DNA of 64,000 bases from Bradyrhizobium quebecense (GTDB taxonomy: Bacteria > Pseudomonadota > Alphaproteobacteria > Rhizobiales > Xanthobacteraceae): assembly GCF_013373795.3 (NCBI RefSeq), contig NZ_CP088022.1:1054001-1118000 (forward strand). The letters are read 5' to 3'. The position numbers were made by a program, and so were the translations under genes. This document shows positions 25,568 to 35,239 of the stretch, in pieces. The notes below the pieces were generated by a model that was not told where the DNA came from, did no database searches, and saw only the letters and a program-made list of their open reading frames with translations. How positions within the stretch are numbered: position 1 is the first letter of the stretch; every line of letters begins with the position of its first letter.

Positions 25568-26380
25568 ATGGAAGATCGCGTTTCGATATCGATTTCAGAC
25601 GGTATCGCCGATGTCCGCCTGGTGCGGGCGGACAAGATGAACGCGCTCGATGCCGCGATGTTCGAGGCATTGGTCGGCGCAACCGACCGGCTTTCCAAGG
25701 AAAAAGCCGTCCGGGTGGTCGTGCTCTCCGGCGAGGGACGGGCCTTCTGCGCCGGCCTGGACATGGGCCGGTTCGCTGCCATGAAGGACGGCGGTAACGG
25801 AGTGCCGGGCGGCGAGAACCGCGACCTCACGATCCGCACCCATGGCAAAGCCAATTTCGCGCAGCAGGCGGTCTGGGGCTGGCGCCAGCTTCCGGTGCCC
25901 GTGATCGCCGCGGTCCATGGCGTCGCGTTCGGCGGCGGCTTCCAGCTCGCGCTCGGCACCGACATGCGCTTCCTGTCGCGAGATGCGCGGATGTCGATCA
26001 TGGAGATCAAATGGGGCCTCGTCCCCGACATGGCCGGCACGCCGATCCTCGCGAGCCTCGTGCGCGACGATATCCTGCGCGAGCTCACCTTTACCGGCCG
26101 GATCTTCTCGGCGCAGGAAGCCCAGAGCTACGGCCTCGCCACCCGAGTCTGCGACGATCCGCGCGCCGCCGCGCTCGAGGTCGCGCGCGAGATCGCCGGC
26201 AAGAGCCCGGATGCGATCCGTGCTGCGAAGCGGATGCTGAACAATCTGTCGGTCGATCCGGCCGCCGCGCTGCTTGCGGAATCCGTCGAGCAGCAGAAGT
26301 TGCTCGGCAGTCCGAACCAGACCGAATCCGTGCGCGCCAATCTGGAGAAGCGCGCGCCAAGGTTTGCGGATGCGGGGTAG
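25568..26380 (+). CDS. Crotonase/enoyl-CoA hydratase family protein
   Basis: 270 aa from ATG 25568 (an adjoining ATG at 25565 would add one Met). Oxyanion-hole segments are GEGRAFCAGLDMGRF and AVHGVAFGGGFQLALGTD. The active-site region IKWGLVPDMAG carries Asp rather than Glu in the second position, as in 3,2-enoyl isomerase-like members. With the divergent DECR-like reductase it could handle unsaturated acyl-CoA intermediates. Confidence 0.92.
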   Translation: MEDRVSISISDGIADVRLVRADKMNALDAAMFEALVGATDRLSKEKAVRVVVLSGEGRAFCAGLDMGRFAAMKDGGNGVPGGENRDLTIRTHGKANFAQQAVWGWRQLPVPVIAAVHGVAFGGGFQLALGTDMRFLSRDARMSIMEIKWGLVPDMAGTPILASLVRDDILRELTFTGRIFSAQEAQSYGLATRVCDDPRAAALEVAREIAGKSPDAIRAAKRMLNNLSVDPAAALLAESVEQQKLLGSPNQTESVRANLEKRAPRFADAG

Positions 26381-26390
26381 CGACCGCCGC

Positions 26391-26470
26391 GTCATTCCGG
26401 GGCGATGCGCGGCATCGAACCCGGAATCTCGAGATTCCGGGTCTGGTCCTTCGGACCATCCCGGAATGAC
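26391..26470. repeat. Palindromic intergenic repeat, family B copy 1
   Basis: GTCATTCCGG at the left and CCGGAATGAC at the right, enclosing a 22-base perfect palindrome centred on CTCGAG and a GGTCCTTCGGACC hairpin. Other copies: 33351-33430 and 50049-50120. Confidence 0.85.
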
Positions 26471-26504
26471 CGCGTAACCCGACGAGAGATCGGATCAAGA
26501 CAAA

Positions 26505-28049
26505 ATGGAAACGTCCCAACCCTTCCTTGGCATGATCAGCGGCGGTCGCCGTCGCGATCACGCTGCGGTCGCCGAGCGCACCGATCGCATTGCGAGCGGC
26601 CTGAACAAGCTCGGCGTCAAGCCGGGCGACAGCGTCTGCATGCTGATGCGCAACGACATCGCCTTCATCGAGGCGGCCTACGCGGCGATGCGGCTCGGCG
26701 CCTATGGCGTGCCGATCAACTGGCACTTCAAGCCGGAGGAGATCAACTACGTGCTGACGGATTCCGGCACGCGCGTCCTGATCGGCCATGCCGACATGCT
26801 GCACCCGCTACGCGGCGCGATCCCAGCCGATGTCACCGTGCTCAGCGTGCCGACGCCCCCGGAAATCCTCGCCAACTACAAGATCAATCCCGATCACCTC
26901 GCGACGCCGGATTTCGCGATCGATTTCGAATCCTGGCTGGCGCAGTTCCCGCGCTATGACGGCCCTGTGGTGCCGCAGCCGCAGAACATGATCTACACCT
27001 CGGGCACGACAGGCCATCCGAAGGGCGTGCGCCGCTTCGCGCCGACGCCGGAGCAGACCGCCAATGCGGAAGCGATGCGCGGGATGATCTACGGCCTGAG
27101 GCCGGGAGCGCGCGCGATCCTGCCGGGACCGCTCTACCATTCGGCGCCCAATTCCTTCGGGCTGCGTTCCGGCAAGCTCGGCGGCGCGCTGGTGCTGATG
27201 CCGCGTTTCGACGCGGAGGAATTTCTGCAGCTGATCGAGCGCGAGAAGATCGACACCATCTTCATGGTGCCGACGATGTTCATCCGCCTGATGAAGCTGC
27301 CGGAGGAGGTGCGCCGGAAGTACGACATGTCGTCGCTGCGCCACATCATCCATGCCGCCGCGCCCTGTCCGCCCGACGTCAAGCGCGCCATGATCGAATG
27401 GTGGGGACCGGTGATCTACGAATTCTACGGCTCGACCGAGTCAGGTGCGGTGACGTTCGCTAATTCCGAGGACGCGCTGAAGAAGCCCGGCACGGTCGGA
27501 AAGATCTCGCCCGGCGCCGAGCTTCGCTTCATCGGCGACGACGGCAAGGAGGTGCCGCAGGGGCAGATCGGCGAGATCTACTCGCGGATCGCAGGCAATC
27601 CCGATTTCACCTATCACAACAAGTCCGAGAAACGCGCCGAGATCGACCGGCAGGGATTCATCACCTCGGGCGACGTCGGCTATATCGACGCGGACGGCTA
27701 CGTCTTCATCTGCGACCGCAAGCGCGACATGGTGATATCAGGCGGCGTCAACATCTATCCGGCCGAGATCGAGGCCGTGCTGCATGCGGTGCCCGGCGTA
27801 CATGATTGCGCGGTGTTCGGCATTCCCGACGCCGAGTTCGGCGAAGCGCTGATGGCGGTGGTCGAGCCGCAGCCCGGCGTCACGCTCGACATCGCCTCCG
27901 TCCGCGGCCAGCTCAAGACCGCGCTCGCCGACTACAAGGTGCCCAAGCACATCGAGATCCAGACCAATTTGCCGCGGGAGGATTCCGGAAAAATCTTCAA
28001 GCGCCGGCTGCGCGATCCGTATTGGGAACGGGCGGGGCGGAGGATCTAG
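26505..28049 (+). CDS. Acyl-CoA synthetase (AMP-binding), bile-acid/fatty-acid CoA ligase-like
   Basis: 514 aa. ATP-binding YTSGTTGHPKGVRR at about 163, adenine-site EFYGSTESG, hinge KRDMVISGGVNIYPAEIEAV and Lys near the C-terminus in REDSGKIFKRRL. The N-terminus is short, without the first strand seen in some homologues. It follows the crotonase gene with repeat B1 between them. It activates an unknown carboxylate; a sterol or aromatic side chain is possible from the family. Confidence 0.9.
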   Translation: METSQPFLGMISGGRRRDHAAVAERTDRIASGLNKLGVKPGDSVCMLMRNDIAFIEAAYAAMRLGAYGVPINWHFKPEEINYVLTDSGTRVLIGHADMLHPLRGAIPADVTVLSVPTPPEILANYKINPDHLATPDFAIDFESWLAQFPRYDGPVVPQPQNMIYTSGTTGHPKGVRRFAPTPEQTANAEAMRGMIYGLRPGARAILPGPLYHSAPNSFGLRSGKLGGALVLMPRFDAEEFLQLIEREKIDTIFMVPTMFIRLMKLPEEVRRKYDMSSLRHIIHAAAPCPPDVKRAMIEWWGPVIYEFYGSTESGAVTFANSEDALKKPGTVGKISPGAELRFIGDDGKEVPQGQIGEIYSRIAGNPDFTYHNKSEKRAEIDRQGFITSGDVGYIDADGYVFICDRKRDMVISGGVNIYPAEIEAVLHAVPGVHDCAVFGIPDAEFGEALMAVVEPQPGVTLDIASVRGQLKTALADYKVPKHIEIQTNLPREDSGKIFKRRLRDPYWERAGRRI

Positions 28050-28063
28050 GGCCGCAAACTTGC

Positions 28064-28194
28064 TGTCGTCCCCGGCAAGCGAAGCGCGACCCGTTACCTA
28101 TAACCACCGATTTCCCCGTTGCGCGAGCTGCGGCCCCGTCTGATGCCAACCTCGGATATCGGTGGTTATGGTTCCCTGCTTTCGCAGGGACGCC
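28064..28194. repeat. Composite family E repeat (intact, unoccupied)
   Basis: Left arm GTCGTCCCCGGCAAGCGAAG with CTATAACCACC, right arm GGTGGTTATGGTTCCCTGC then TTTCGCAGGGACG. GTGGTT and ATGG are contiguous here, showing what the IS target looks like before insertion. Confidence 0.8.
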
Positions 28195-28287
28195 GGCCGA
28201 GTGTGCACCGCTTCCAAGTTCATCTTGCGCTGCGGCAAAAAAAGCGCACACTCGGGAGGAACCCGGCAGCCTCTGGAGTAGCCCGCC

Positions 28288-31095
28288 ATGTCACCCCAGA
28301 CCATGCCTTCCGACACCGACATCGGTGCCAGGAGTGCCGCAGAAGCCAGTCTCCTTGAGAAGGCGGCACAAGAGGAGGATGCACGGCTCCGGAACGACAT
28401 CCGGCTCCTGGGGCGCGTGCTGGGCGACACCGTGCGCGACCAGGAAGGGGCCGACGTGTTCGACCTGGTCGAGCGCATCCGCCAGACCTCGGTCCGGTTC
28501 CATCGCGACGAGGACAAGCTGGCGCGGCGCGAACTGGAAGGCATCCTCGACGGCATGTCGATTGCCGAGACGCTGCAGATCGTCCGCGCCTTCAGCTATT
28601 TCTCCCACCTCGCCAACATTGCCGAGGACCAGAACAACATTCGCCAGATGCGCAGCCGCGGCCCCAGCGGGGCGCCGCGGCCGAGCACGCTGGAGCAGAC
28701 GCTGGTCCATGCCCGCCAGGCCGGCATCAGCCCGGCCGACCTGCGCAGCTTCTTCAAGAACGCGCTGGTCAGCCCGGTATTGACCGCGCATCCGACCGAG
28801 GTGCGCCGCAAGAGCACGATGGACCGCGAGATGGAGATCGCCCACCTGCTCGACCGCCGCGAGCGGCTGCAGATGACGCCGGAGGAGAGCGAAGCCAGCG
28901 ATGAACAGCTGCGCCGCGCGGTCGTGACGCTGTGGCAGACCAATCTGCTCCGCCGGACCAAGCTGACCGTGCTCGACGAGGTCGCCAACGGCCTGTCGTT
29001 CTACGATTACACCTTCCTGCAGGAAGTCCCGCGCGTGCATTGCGCACTGGAGGACCGCCTGAACAACGAAGGCGGCGAGGCGGGCGAACTCGCCTCGTTC
29101 CTCCGGATGGGAAGCTGGATCGGCGGCGACCGCGACGGCAATCCGTTCGTCACTGCGGAGGTGATGCGCGGCACGCTGCGGCTGCAGTCGAGCCGGGTCC
29201 TCAGCTTCTATCTCGAACAGCTGCATACGCTCGGCGCCGAGCTGTCGCTCGCGGCACATCTCGCCGACATCTCGGACGAATTGCGCATCCTCGCCGAGCG
29301 CTCGCCCGACACCTCTCCGCATCGGAGCGGCGAGCCGTATCGTCTGGCGGTATCCGGCATCTATGCCCGGCTCGCGGCGACCGCCATGCGGCTCGAGGTC
29401 GAGACCACGCGGCCGCCGGTCGGCAAGGCCGAACCCTATGCGAGCGTGAATGAGTTCCAGGCCGATCTCGACGTGCTCAATCGCTCGCTGATCGCGAACA
29501 ATTCGGGCGTGATCGCGCGCGGCCGGCTGCGGCAGTTGCGGCGCGCGGTGGATTGCTTCGGCTTCCATCTGGCGCGGCTCGACATCCGCCAGAACTCGGC
29601 GGTGCATGAACGCACCATCGCCGAGCTGCTCGACACCGCAAATCCCGGCATGTCCTATCTGGCGCTCGGCGAGGACGCGCGCGTCAGCCTGCTGCTCGGC
29701 GAATTGCGCAACGCGCGGCCGCTGGCCTCGCCCTTCGTCAAATATTCCGAGGAGACCCAGAGCGAGCTCGCCGTGTTTCGCGCCGCGGCCGAGGCGCATG
29801 CCAAGTTCGGCCCGGAGGTGATCCCCCAGTGCATCATCTCGATGTGCAAGGGCATGTCGGACATGCTCGAGGTGGCGGTGCTGCTGAAGGAGGTCGGGCT
29901 GGTCAATCCGTCCGGCCGCAGCGCCATCAACATCGTGCCGCTGTTCGAGACCATCGAGGATCTGCAGGCCTCGAGCGGCATCATGGACCGCATGCTGGTG
30001 CTGCACGACTATCGCAAGCTCGTCGACAGCCTCGGCAGCGTGCAGGAGGTGATGCTCGGCTATTCCGACAGCAACAAGGATGGCGGCTTCGTCACCTCGG
30101 GCTGGGAGCTCTACAAGGCCGAGATCGGCCTCGTCGAGGTGTTCGAGCGCCACGGCGTGCGGCTGCGCCTGTTCCACGGCCGCGGCGGTTCGGTTGGCCG
30201 CGGCGGCGGCCCGAGCTATGATGCGATCATCGCGCAGCCCGGCGGCGCGGTGAACGGCCAGATCCGCATCACCGAGCAGGGCGAGATCATCTCCTCGAAA
30301 TATTCCAATGCCGAGGTCGGTCGCAGCAATCTGGAGATTCTCGCGGCGGCAACGCTCGAGACCAGCCTGTTGCAGCCGCGGCAGAGCGCGCCACGCCGCG
30401 AATATCTCAAGGCGATGGAGGAAATTTCCGCGCTCGCGTTCAAGGCTTATCGCGGTCTCGTCTATGAGACCGAAGGCTTCGCCGACTATTTCTGGGGCTC
30501 GACCGTCATCAACGAGATCGCGACCTTGAACATCGGCAGCCGTCCGGCCTCGCGCAAGAAGACCCGCGAGATCGAGGACCTGCGCGCCATTCCCTGGGTG
30601 TTCTCCTGGGCGCAATGCCGGCTGATGCTGCCGGGCTGGTATGGCTTCGGCAGCGCCGTCGAGACCTGGATTGCCGAGCATCCCGAGCAAGGCATGCCGT
30701 TCCTGCAGGAGCTCTACAGGGAATGGCCGTTCTTCCGGACGCTGCTCTCCAACATGGACATGGTGCTGGCGAAGAGCTCGATCGCGATCGCCTCGCGCTA
30801 TGCTGAGCTGGTGCCCGACGTCGCGCTGCGCGAGAAGATCTTCGGCCAGATCCGCCGCGAGTGGCATCTTGCGATCGAGACGCTGCTCGACATCATGGGC
30901 CACGACCGGCTGCTGCAGGGCAACCCGCTGCTGGAACGCGGCATCCGCAACCGCTTCCCCTATCTCGACCCGCTCAACCACGTGCAGGTGGAGCTGTTGA
31001 AGGAGCACCGCGCGCAGAACCCGGACGAGCAGGTGCTGCGCGGGATTCAGATCACGATCAACGGGATCTCGGCCGGGTTGCGGAATAGCGGCTAG
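28288..31095 (+). CDS. ppc: Phosphoenolpyruvate carboxylase
   Basis: 935 aa, full family length. Catalytic His at about residue 168 ([13 protein letters not shown]). [10 protein letters not shown] (about 590) and the mobile loop [14 protein letters not shown] (about 628) are intact. It converts PEP and bicarbonate to oxaloacetate in the cytosol, the main anaplerotic step. It is monocistronic, with family E repeats on both sides. The first 35 residues are variable and acidic; ATG 28288 was kept as the most upstream in-frame start near the gene. Confidence 0.97.
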   Translation: MSPQTMPSDTDIGARSAAEASLLEKAAQEEDARLRNDIRLLGRVLGDTVRDQEGADVFDLVERIRQTSVRFHRDEDKLARRELEGILDGMSIAETLQIVRAFSYFSHLANIAEDQNNIRQMRSRGPSGAPRPSTLEQTLVHARQAGISPADLRSFFKNALVSPVLTAHPTEVRRKSTMDREMEIAHLLDRRERLQMTPEESEASDEQLRRAVVTLWQTNLLRRTKLTVLDEVANGLSFYDYTFLQEVPRVHCALEDRLNNEGGEAGELASFLRMGSWIGGDRDGNPFVTAEVMRGTLRLQSSRVLSFYLEQLHTLGAELSLAAHLADISDELRILAERSPDTSPHRSGEPYRLAVSGIYARLAATAMRLEVETTRPPVGKAEPYASVNEFQADLDVLNRSLIANNSGVIARGRLRQLRRAVDCFGFHLARLDIRQNSAVHERTIAELLDTANPGMSYLALGEDARVSLLLGELRNARPLASPFVKYSEETQSELAVFRAAAEAHAKFGPEVIPQCIISMCKGMSDMLEVAVLLKEVGLVNPSGRSAINIVPLFETIEDLQASSGIMDRMLVLHDYRKLVDSLGSVQEVMLGYSDSNKDGGFVTSGWELYKAEIGLVEVFERHGVRLRLFHGRGGSVGRGGGPSYDAIIAQPGGAVNGQIRITEQGEIISSKYSNAEVGRSNLEILAAATLETSLLQPRQSAPRREYLKAMEEISALAFKAYRGLVYETEGFADYFWGSTVINEIATLNIGSRPASRKKTREIEDLRAIPWVFSWAQCRLMLPGWYGFGSAVETWIAEHPEQGMPFLQELYREWPFFRTLLSNMDMVLAKSSIAIASRYAELVPDVALREKIFGQIRREWHLAIETLLDIMGHDRLLQGNPLLERGIRNRFPYLDPLNHVQVELLKEHRAQNPDEQVLRGIQITINGISAGLRNSG

Positions 31096-31102
31096 CCACA
31101 GT

Positions 31103-31130
31103 GTCGTCCCGGCGAAAGCAGGGACGACAG
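31103..31130. repeat. Family E short hairpin after ppc
   Basis: GTCGTCCCGGCGAAAGCAGG followed by GACGACAG. It lies between convergent ppc and the SMP-30 gene, so a transcription-end role is plausible. Confidence 0.6.
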
Positions 31131-31140
31131 CGTGTTTACC

Positions 31141-32253
31141 TCAGCAATTATGCGCGCCTCTGGTCTCGACATAGACCGCGTAGAGCGACTGGCTTGCGGT
31201 CATGAACAGGCGGCTGCGCTTCTTGCCGCCGAAGGTGAGGTTGGCGCAGGTCTCCGGCAGCAGGATCTGGCCGATGCGCGCACCGTCGGGCGCGAACACC
31301 TGCACGCCGTCATAGCCCGGTCCGACCCAGCCGGCGCCGACCCAGATGTTGCCGTCGATGTCGACACGCATGCCGTCGGGGAAGCCTGACTTGCCGTCCA
31401 GCGTCATGTCGATCAGCGTGCGCGGGTTGGAGAGCTTGTCGCCGTTGAGGTCGTACTGCCAGACGATGTTCTTGGCGTTCGGATAGTGCGTGATGCCGGT
31501 GTCGCAGACATAGACCTTCTTGTAGTCGTGGCTGAAGGCGATGCCGTTCGGCTTGAACGGTTCGTCGGCAACCTTGGTGATCTGCCCGGTCGCGGCGTCG
31601 ATGCGGTAGACAGCCTCCTTCTGGTAGGGCTGGTTCGAGCCGGTGTTGGCGCGCTGGCCCTCGTAGATCGAGACCGCGCCGTAGCCGGGATCGGTGAACC
31701 AGATCGACTTGTCGTTGGGATGCACGACCATGTCGTTCGGCCCGTTGAGCTGCTTGCCATTGGCCTGCTCCGCCAACGAGGTGACGGTTCCGTCGTGCTC
31801 GTAACGCACCAGCCGCGTGCGCTCCGCCGTGATCTGGCGGCCTTCGAAATCGAAGGTCGAGCCGTTGGCCTCGTTCGACGGCTTGTGGAACTGCTCGGAG
31901 ATGTGGCCGTCATCGTCGAGATAACGCAACTGCCGGTTGGCCGGGATATCGCTCCACACCAGATACTGGCCCTGCGCGTTCCAGGCCGGACCTTCCGCCC
32001 AGAGGCAGCCGGTGTACAGCCGCTTGATCGCGGTGTTGCCGACCTTGGCCTTGAAGCGCTTGTCGTCGATCACGACGATATCCGGATCGGGATAGCGCTG
32101 CGGCTCCGCGTTGCGGCCGAAGTCGCGCGCTGCAGCATCGGATGCAGCCATCGCAGTTGCAGCAAGCGCGGTTGCGCCGCGCAAGATGGTTCGACGGTCG
32201 AACGCCTTCGCGCCGTCGCTCTCGTGTTGTTCAGTGTTGTTTGGATTTGTCAC
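31141..32253 (-). CDS. Tat-exported SMP-30/gluconolactonase family protein
   Basis: 370 aa from GTG 32253, preceded by GGGAGGA at good spacing. A twin-arginine signal (DRRTILRGATALAATAMAA, about residues 20-40) directs a folded protein to the periplasm. The beta-propeller shows ECL-like CLWAEGPAWNAQG, NGPNDMVVHPND, PNGIAFSHDYKKVYV and FPDGMRVDIDGNIW, matching Ca-dependent lactonases. Substrate would be a sugar or other lactone. It stands alone. Confidence 0.92.
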   Translation of the reverse strand: MTNPNNTEQHESDGAKAFDRRTILRGATALAATAMAASDAAARDFGRNAEPQRYPDPDIVVIDDKRFKAKVGNTAIKRLYTGCLWAEGPAWNAQGQYLVWSDIPANRQLRYLDDDGHISEQFHKPSNEANGSTFDFEGRQITAERTRLVRYEHDGTVTSLAEQANGKQLNGPNDMVVHPNDKSIWFTDPGYGAVSIYEGQRANTGSNQPYQKEAVYRIDAATGQITKVADEPFKPNGIAFSHDYKKVYVCDTGITHYPNAKNIVWQYDLNGDKLSNPRTLIDMTLDGKSGFPDGMRVDIDGNIWVGAGWVGPGYDGVQVFAPDGARIGQILLPETCANLTFGGKKRSRLFMTASQSLYAVYVETRGAHNC

Positions 32254-32413
32254 GAAAGTCCTCCCAGGCTTTTTGTTATCGGGAGAACGATCATGTGCCC
32301 GCAATTCGGGCACAATGCGGGCGCGCTATGAAGAGACTACCAAAGAGTGTGTCGCCCCGGCCTCGTGCGCGATTGCGCACGGCGTTCGCCGAGGCGACTT
32401 TTTCATAAACCTG

Positions 32414-33328
32414 TCAGATCGGATCCCAGGTGAAGACGTCGGCCGAGCGGTCGAGCTTGGCGAAAGATCCCTTCAGCGCCGGCATGCCGTGTTCGGCAAT
32501 GGTCTCGGGCGTCCAGCCTTCGCCGCGATGAACCGAGCGCACCGGACGATGCTGGCCGAACAGGAAGATCTCGTTCATGCGCACGCCGAAGATCTGCCCG
32601 GTGACGTCCTTGGCGGCGTCCGAGAGCAGATACGCGCAGACCGGCGCGATCTTCTCCGGGCCCATCTGCTTGATCTTCTCGACGCGCGCCTTCTCGGCGT
32701 CGGTCTCGGTCGGGATGGTGCCGATCATGCGGGTCCAGGCGAACGGCGACACGCAGTTCGAGCGTACGTTGAAGCGGCCCATGTCGAGCGCGATCGATTT
32801 CGACAGGCCGACGATGCCGAGCTTGGCGGCGGCGTAGTTGGCCTGGCCGTAATTGCCGATCAGGCCGGAGGTCGAGGTGAAGTGCACGAACGAGCCTGAT
32901 TCCTGCTCGCGGTAGATACGCGCCGCGGCGTGGCTGACATAGAACGAGCCCATCAGATGCACCTTGATGACGGCCTCGAAGGCTTCCACGCTCATCTTGT
33001 GGAAGATCATGTCGCGCAGGATGCCGGCATTGTTGACGACGCCGTCGAGCCGGCCGAAATGATCGGTCGCGGTCTTCACGATCTTGCTGGCGGGAATGGC
33101 CTCCGCCACCGACTCGAAATTGGCGACGGCGGTACCGCCGCGCTTCTTGATCTCCTCGACCACTTCCTCGGCGGGCGCCGCGCTCGAGCCGCCACCGTCG
33201 GCCGCGCCGCCGGGATCGTTGACCACGACCTTGGCGCCTTCCGCCGCGCAGAGCAGCGCAATTTCGCGGCCGATGCCGCGGCCCGCGCCGGTGACGATGA
33301 TGACTTTGTCCTGCAGTGATTTTGCCAT
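32414..33328 (-). CDS. SDR family oxidoreductase, (3R)-hydroxyacyl-CoA dehydrogenase-like
   Basis: 304 aa. GAGRGIGREI, NNAGILRD, STSGLIGNYGQ and YAAAK (YxxxK) are all present. The spacing and the C-terminal extension (about residues 245-304, ending ADVFTWDPI) resemble the dehydrogenase part of multifunctional HSD17B4-type enzymes. It sits upstream of no partner on its strand, but follows the thiolase-like/DUF35 pair after repeat B2. Possible job: oxidation of a side-chain 3-hydroxyacyl-CoA. Confidence 0.92.
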   Translation of the reverse strand: MAKSLQDKVIIVTGAGRGIGREIALLCAAEGAKVVVNDPGGAADGGGSSAAPAEEVVEEIKKRGGTAVANFESVAEAIPASKIVKTATDHFGRLDGVVNNAGILRDMIFHKMSVEAFEAVIKVHLMGSFYVSHAAARIYREQESGSFVHFTSTSGLIGNYGQANYAAAKLGIVGLSKSIALDMGRFNVRSNCVSPFAWTRMIGTIPTETDAEKARVEKIKQMGPEKIAPVCAYLLSDAAKDVTGQIFGVRMNEIFLFGQHRPVRSVHRGEGWTPETIAEHGMPALKGSFAKLDRSADVFTWDPI

Positions 33329-33350
33329 GTGGGTTCTCCTTGTTGCTGTC

Positions 33351-33430
33351 CGTCATTCCGGGATGGTGCGAAGCACCAGACCCGGAATCTCGAGATTCCG
33401 GGTTCGCGCTTTGCGCGCCCCGGAATGACG
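33351..33430. repeat. Palindromic intergenic repeat, family B copy 2
   Basis: CGTCATTCCG to CGGAATGACG, with the same 22-base central palindrome as copy B1 and a different inner loop (GCGCTTTGCGC). Confidence 0.85.
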
Positions 33431-33437
33431 GATTGGG

Positions 33438-34577
33438 TTACTTCTCGTTCGTAAAGATGATCGTGCCACTCGCGGCGAACATGCCGCCGACGCCGTGGCA
33501 GACCGAGATCTTCGCATTCGGCACCTGCGCCGGCGCGATGCCGCGCATCTGCCGCACGCTCTCCTGCAATGCGTACATGCCGTACATGCCGGAGTGCATG
33601 TAGCTCAGCCCGCCGCCATTGGTGTTGAGCGGCAGCTTGCCGCCGGGTCGGGTGTTGCCGTCGGCGATGAACTTGCCGGTTTCCTCATGCGGCATGAAGC
33701 CGAGATCGCCGAGGCCGTAGAGCGGCAGATGCGCGAAGGCGTCGTAGATCATCAGGTGGTCGACGTCCTTATGGGCGATGCCGGCCTCCTTGAAGGCGAG
33801 CGGGCCCGCCACCTTGAAGGCGCGCGATGAGTCAAATGTCTTCATCTGGCTGACCATCGGCGTTTCCACGCTCTCGCCGGTGCCGAGGATGTAGACCGGC
33901 TTTTGCGGGAAATCCTTGGCGCGATCGGCCGAGGTGAGGATCAGCGCGCCGCCGCCGTCGGTGACGAGGCAGCATTGCAAGAGCCGGAACGGATAGGCGA
34001 TCATCCGCGAGTTCAGCACGTCGGCGACCGTGATCGGATCCTTCATAGTCGCGCGCGGATTCTTCGCCGCCCATTCGCGCTGCACGACGGCGACCATCGC
34101 GAGCTGCTCATGCGTGATGCCGTGCGTCTTCATGTAGCGCAGTACCGGAATCGGGAACATGCTCGGCGGTCCGTACACGCCAAATGGTGACTCGAACTGG
34201 CCGTTCAGGCTGTCGGGTGCGGTAAAGCGCGGCTGCTTGCCGATCATCGACTTGCCGCTCTCGGCATGCGTGATCAGCACGGTCTTGCAAAGGCCGGCCT
34301 CGATCGCCGCGGCGGCATGGCGGACATGCAGCATGAAGGAGCAGCCGCCGACCGAAGTGCCGTCGACCCAGGTCGGGGTGATGCCGAGATAGTGCGCCAT
34401 CTGCTGCGGGGTCTCGACCGCGGTGGCGAAGCCGTCGATGTCGGACAGTTTCAGGCCGGCATCCGCGATCGCATTCAGCGCCGCGTCCGCGTGCAGCTGG
34501 ATCTGCGACATGTTCGGGATGACCCCGAGTTCGGTGGTTTCGGCCGCACCGACGACGGCAACCTGGTTCCTGCGCAT
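33438..34577 (-). CDS. Thiolase-like protein, possible partner of the DUF35 protein
   Basis: 379 aa, SCP2-thiolase-like. The nucleophile region reads VDGTSVGGCSFMLHVRHAAAAI, where alignment puts no clear catalytic Cys. LNTNGGGLSYMHSGMYGMYAL and VCHGVGGMFAASG fill the C-terminal loop positions. The DUF35 gene starts 4 bases upstream of this start codon in the same operon. In steroid catabolism such thiolase-like proteins (Ltp2 type) need a DUF35 protein (ChsH2 type) and work as retro-aldolases rather than thiolases. Which activity applies is inference. Confidence 0.88.
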   Translation of the reverse strand: MRRNQVAVVGAAETTELGVIPNMSQIQLHADAALNAIADAGLKLSDIDGFATAVETPQQMAHYLGITPTWVDGTSVGGCSFMLHVRHAAAAIEAGLCKTVLITHAESGKSMIGKQPRFTAPDSLNGQFESPFGVYGPPSMFPIPVLRYMKTHGITHEQLAMVAVVQREWAAKNPRATMKDPITVADVLNSRMIAYPFRLLQCCLVTDGGGALILTSADRAKDFPQKPVYILGTGESVETPMVSQMKTFDSSRAFKVAGPLAFKEAGIAHKDVDHLMIYDAFAHLPLYGLGDLGFMPHEETGKFIADGNTRPGGKLPLNTNGGGLSYMHSGMYGMYALQESVRQMRGIAPAQVPNAKISVCHGVGGMFAASGTIIFTNEK

Positions 34578-34581
34578 TGCG

Positions 34582-34995
34582 TTACCCCTTTGCCGGGCGG
34601 AACAAAGGAAGGGTGATCTTGTCGTCGAGTGCCTCGAAGGCCACCTCGAGCTTCATGTCGAGCTCGAGCGCTTCCGGCGTCTGCGGACAATCGATGATGT
34701 TGCTCATCATGCGCGGACCTTCGTCGAGTTCGACGATGGCGATCGCGTAAGGCGGCGTGAAGCCGGGGGCGGCGGGACGATGGTTGATGACGTAGCTGTA
34801 GAGCTTGCCCTTGCCGGTAGCCTTGAAGACGGAGACCTTGCGCGAGGCGCAGTAGGGGCAGAACGGCCGCGGCGGAAAGTAGACATTGGCGCAGGCGTCA
34901 CAGCGCTGCAGGCGCAGCTCGCCGGCCTTGGTGCCGTCCCAGAAATGCTGGGTCTCAGGTGTCGGTTTTGGTTTCGCGCGCGCGGGCTCGGCCAT
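34582..34995 (-). CDS. Zn-ribbon OB-fold (DUF35) acyl-CoA-associated protein
   Basis: 137 aa. An N-terminal rubredoxin-like zinc ribbon has CDACANVYFPPRPFCPYC, i.e. two CxxC pairs (about residues 32-49). A C-terminal OB fold follows, with GKGKLYSYVINHRP and PYAIAIVELDEG. It is nearly contiguous with the thiolase-like gene, so a two-protein complex is likely. DUF35 proteins position the CoA ester for thiolase-like or hydratase partners. Confidence 0.92.
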   Translation of the reverse strand: MAEPARAKPKPTPETQHFWDGTKAGELRLQRCDACANVYFPPRPFCPYCASRKVSVFKATGKGKLYSYVINHRPAAPGFTPPYAIAIVELDEGPRMMSNIIDCPQTPEALELDMKLEVAFEALDDKITLPLFRPAKG

Positions 34996-35239
34996 GTCGG
35001 ATGTCTCCTCCCGAAATCGTTACAGTCTTGATGCGCCATCGGACCAACGGCCGTCAACGGTCCATCCATGCCCCGCGCAGCGGCCTGTGTCCCGCGCATG
35101 CCGCATATTCCGCCCCTCGCACAATTGCTAAGGCCGCGATGCTTGTGTCGCTCCGGTCCGGCGCGTAGAAGGGCCGCGGTCCAAGATGCGTCGAAGACCG
35201 GTCCACAAGACGTCCAAGATACCCGGGAGGAATAATATC

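Noticed and set aside
28291..31008. Long open frame of about 900 codons on the minus strand
   Set aside because: It is antisense to ppc and is low-complexity His/Asp/Arg/Leu-rich, the usual shadow of a high-GC gene.
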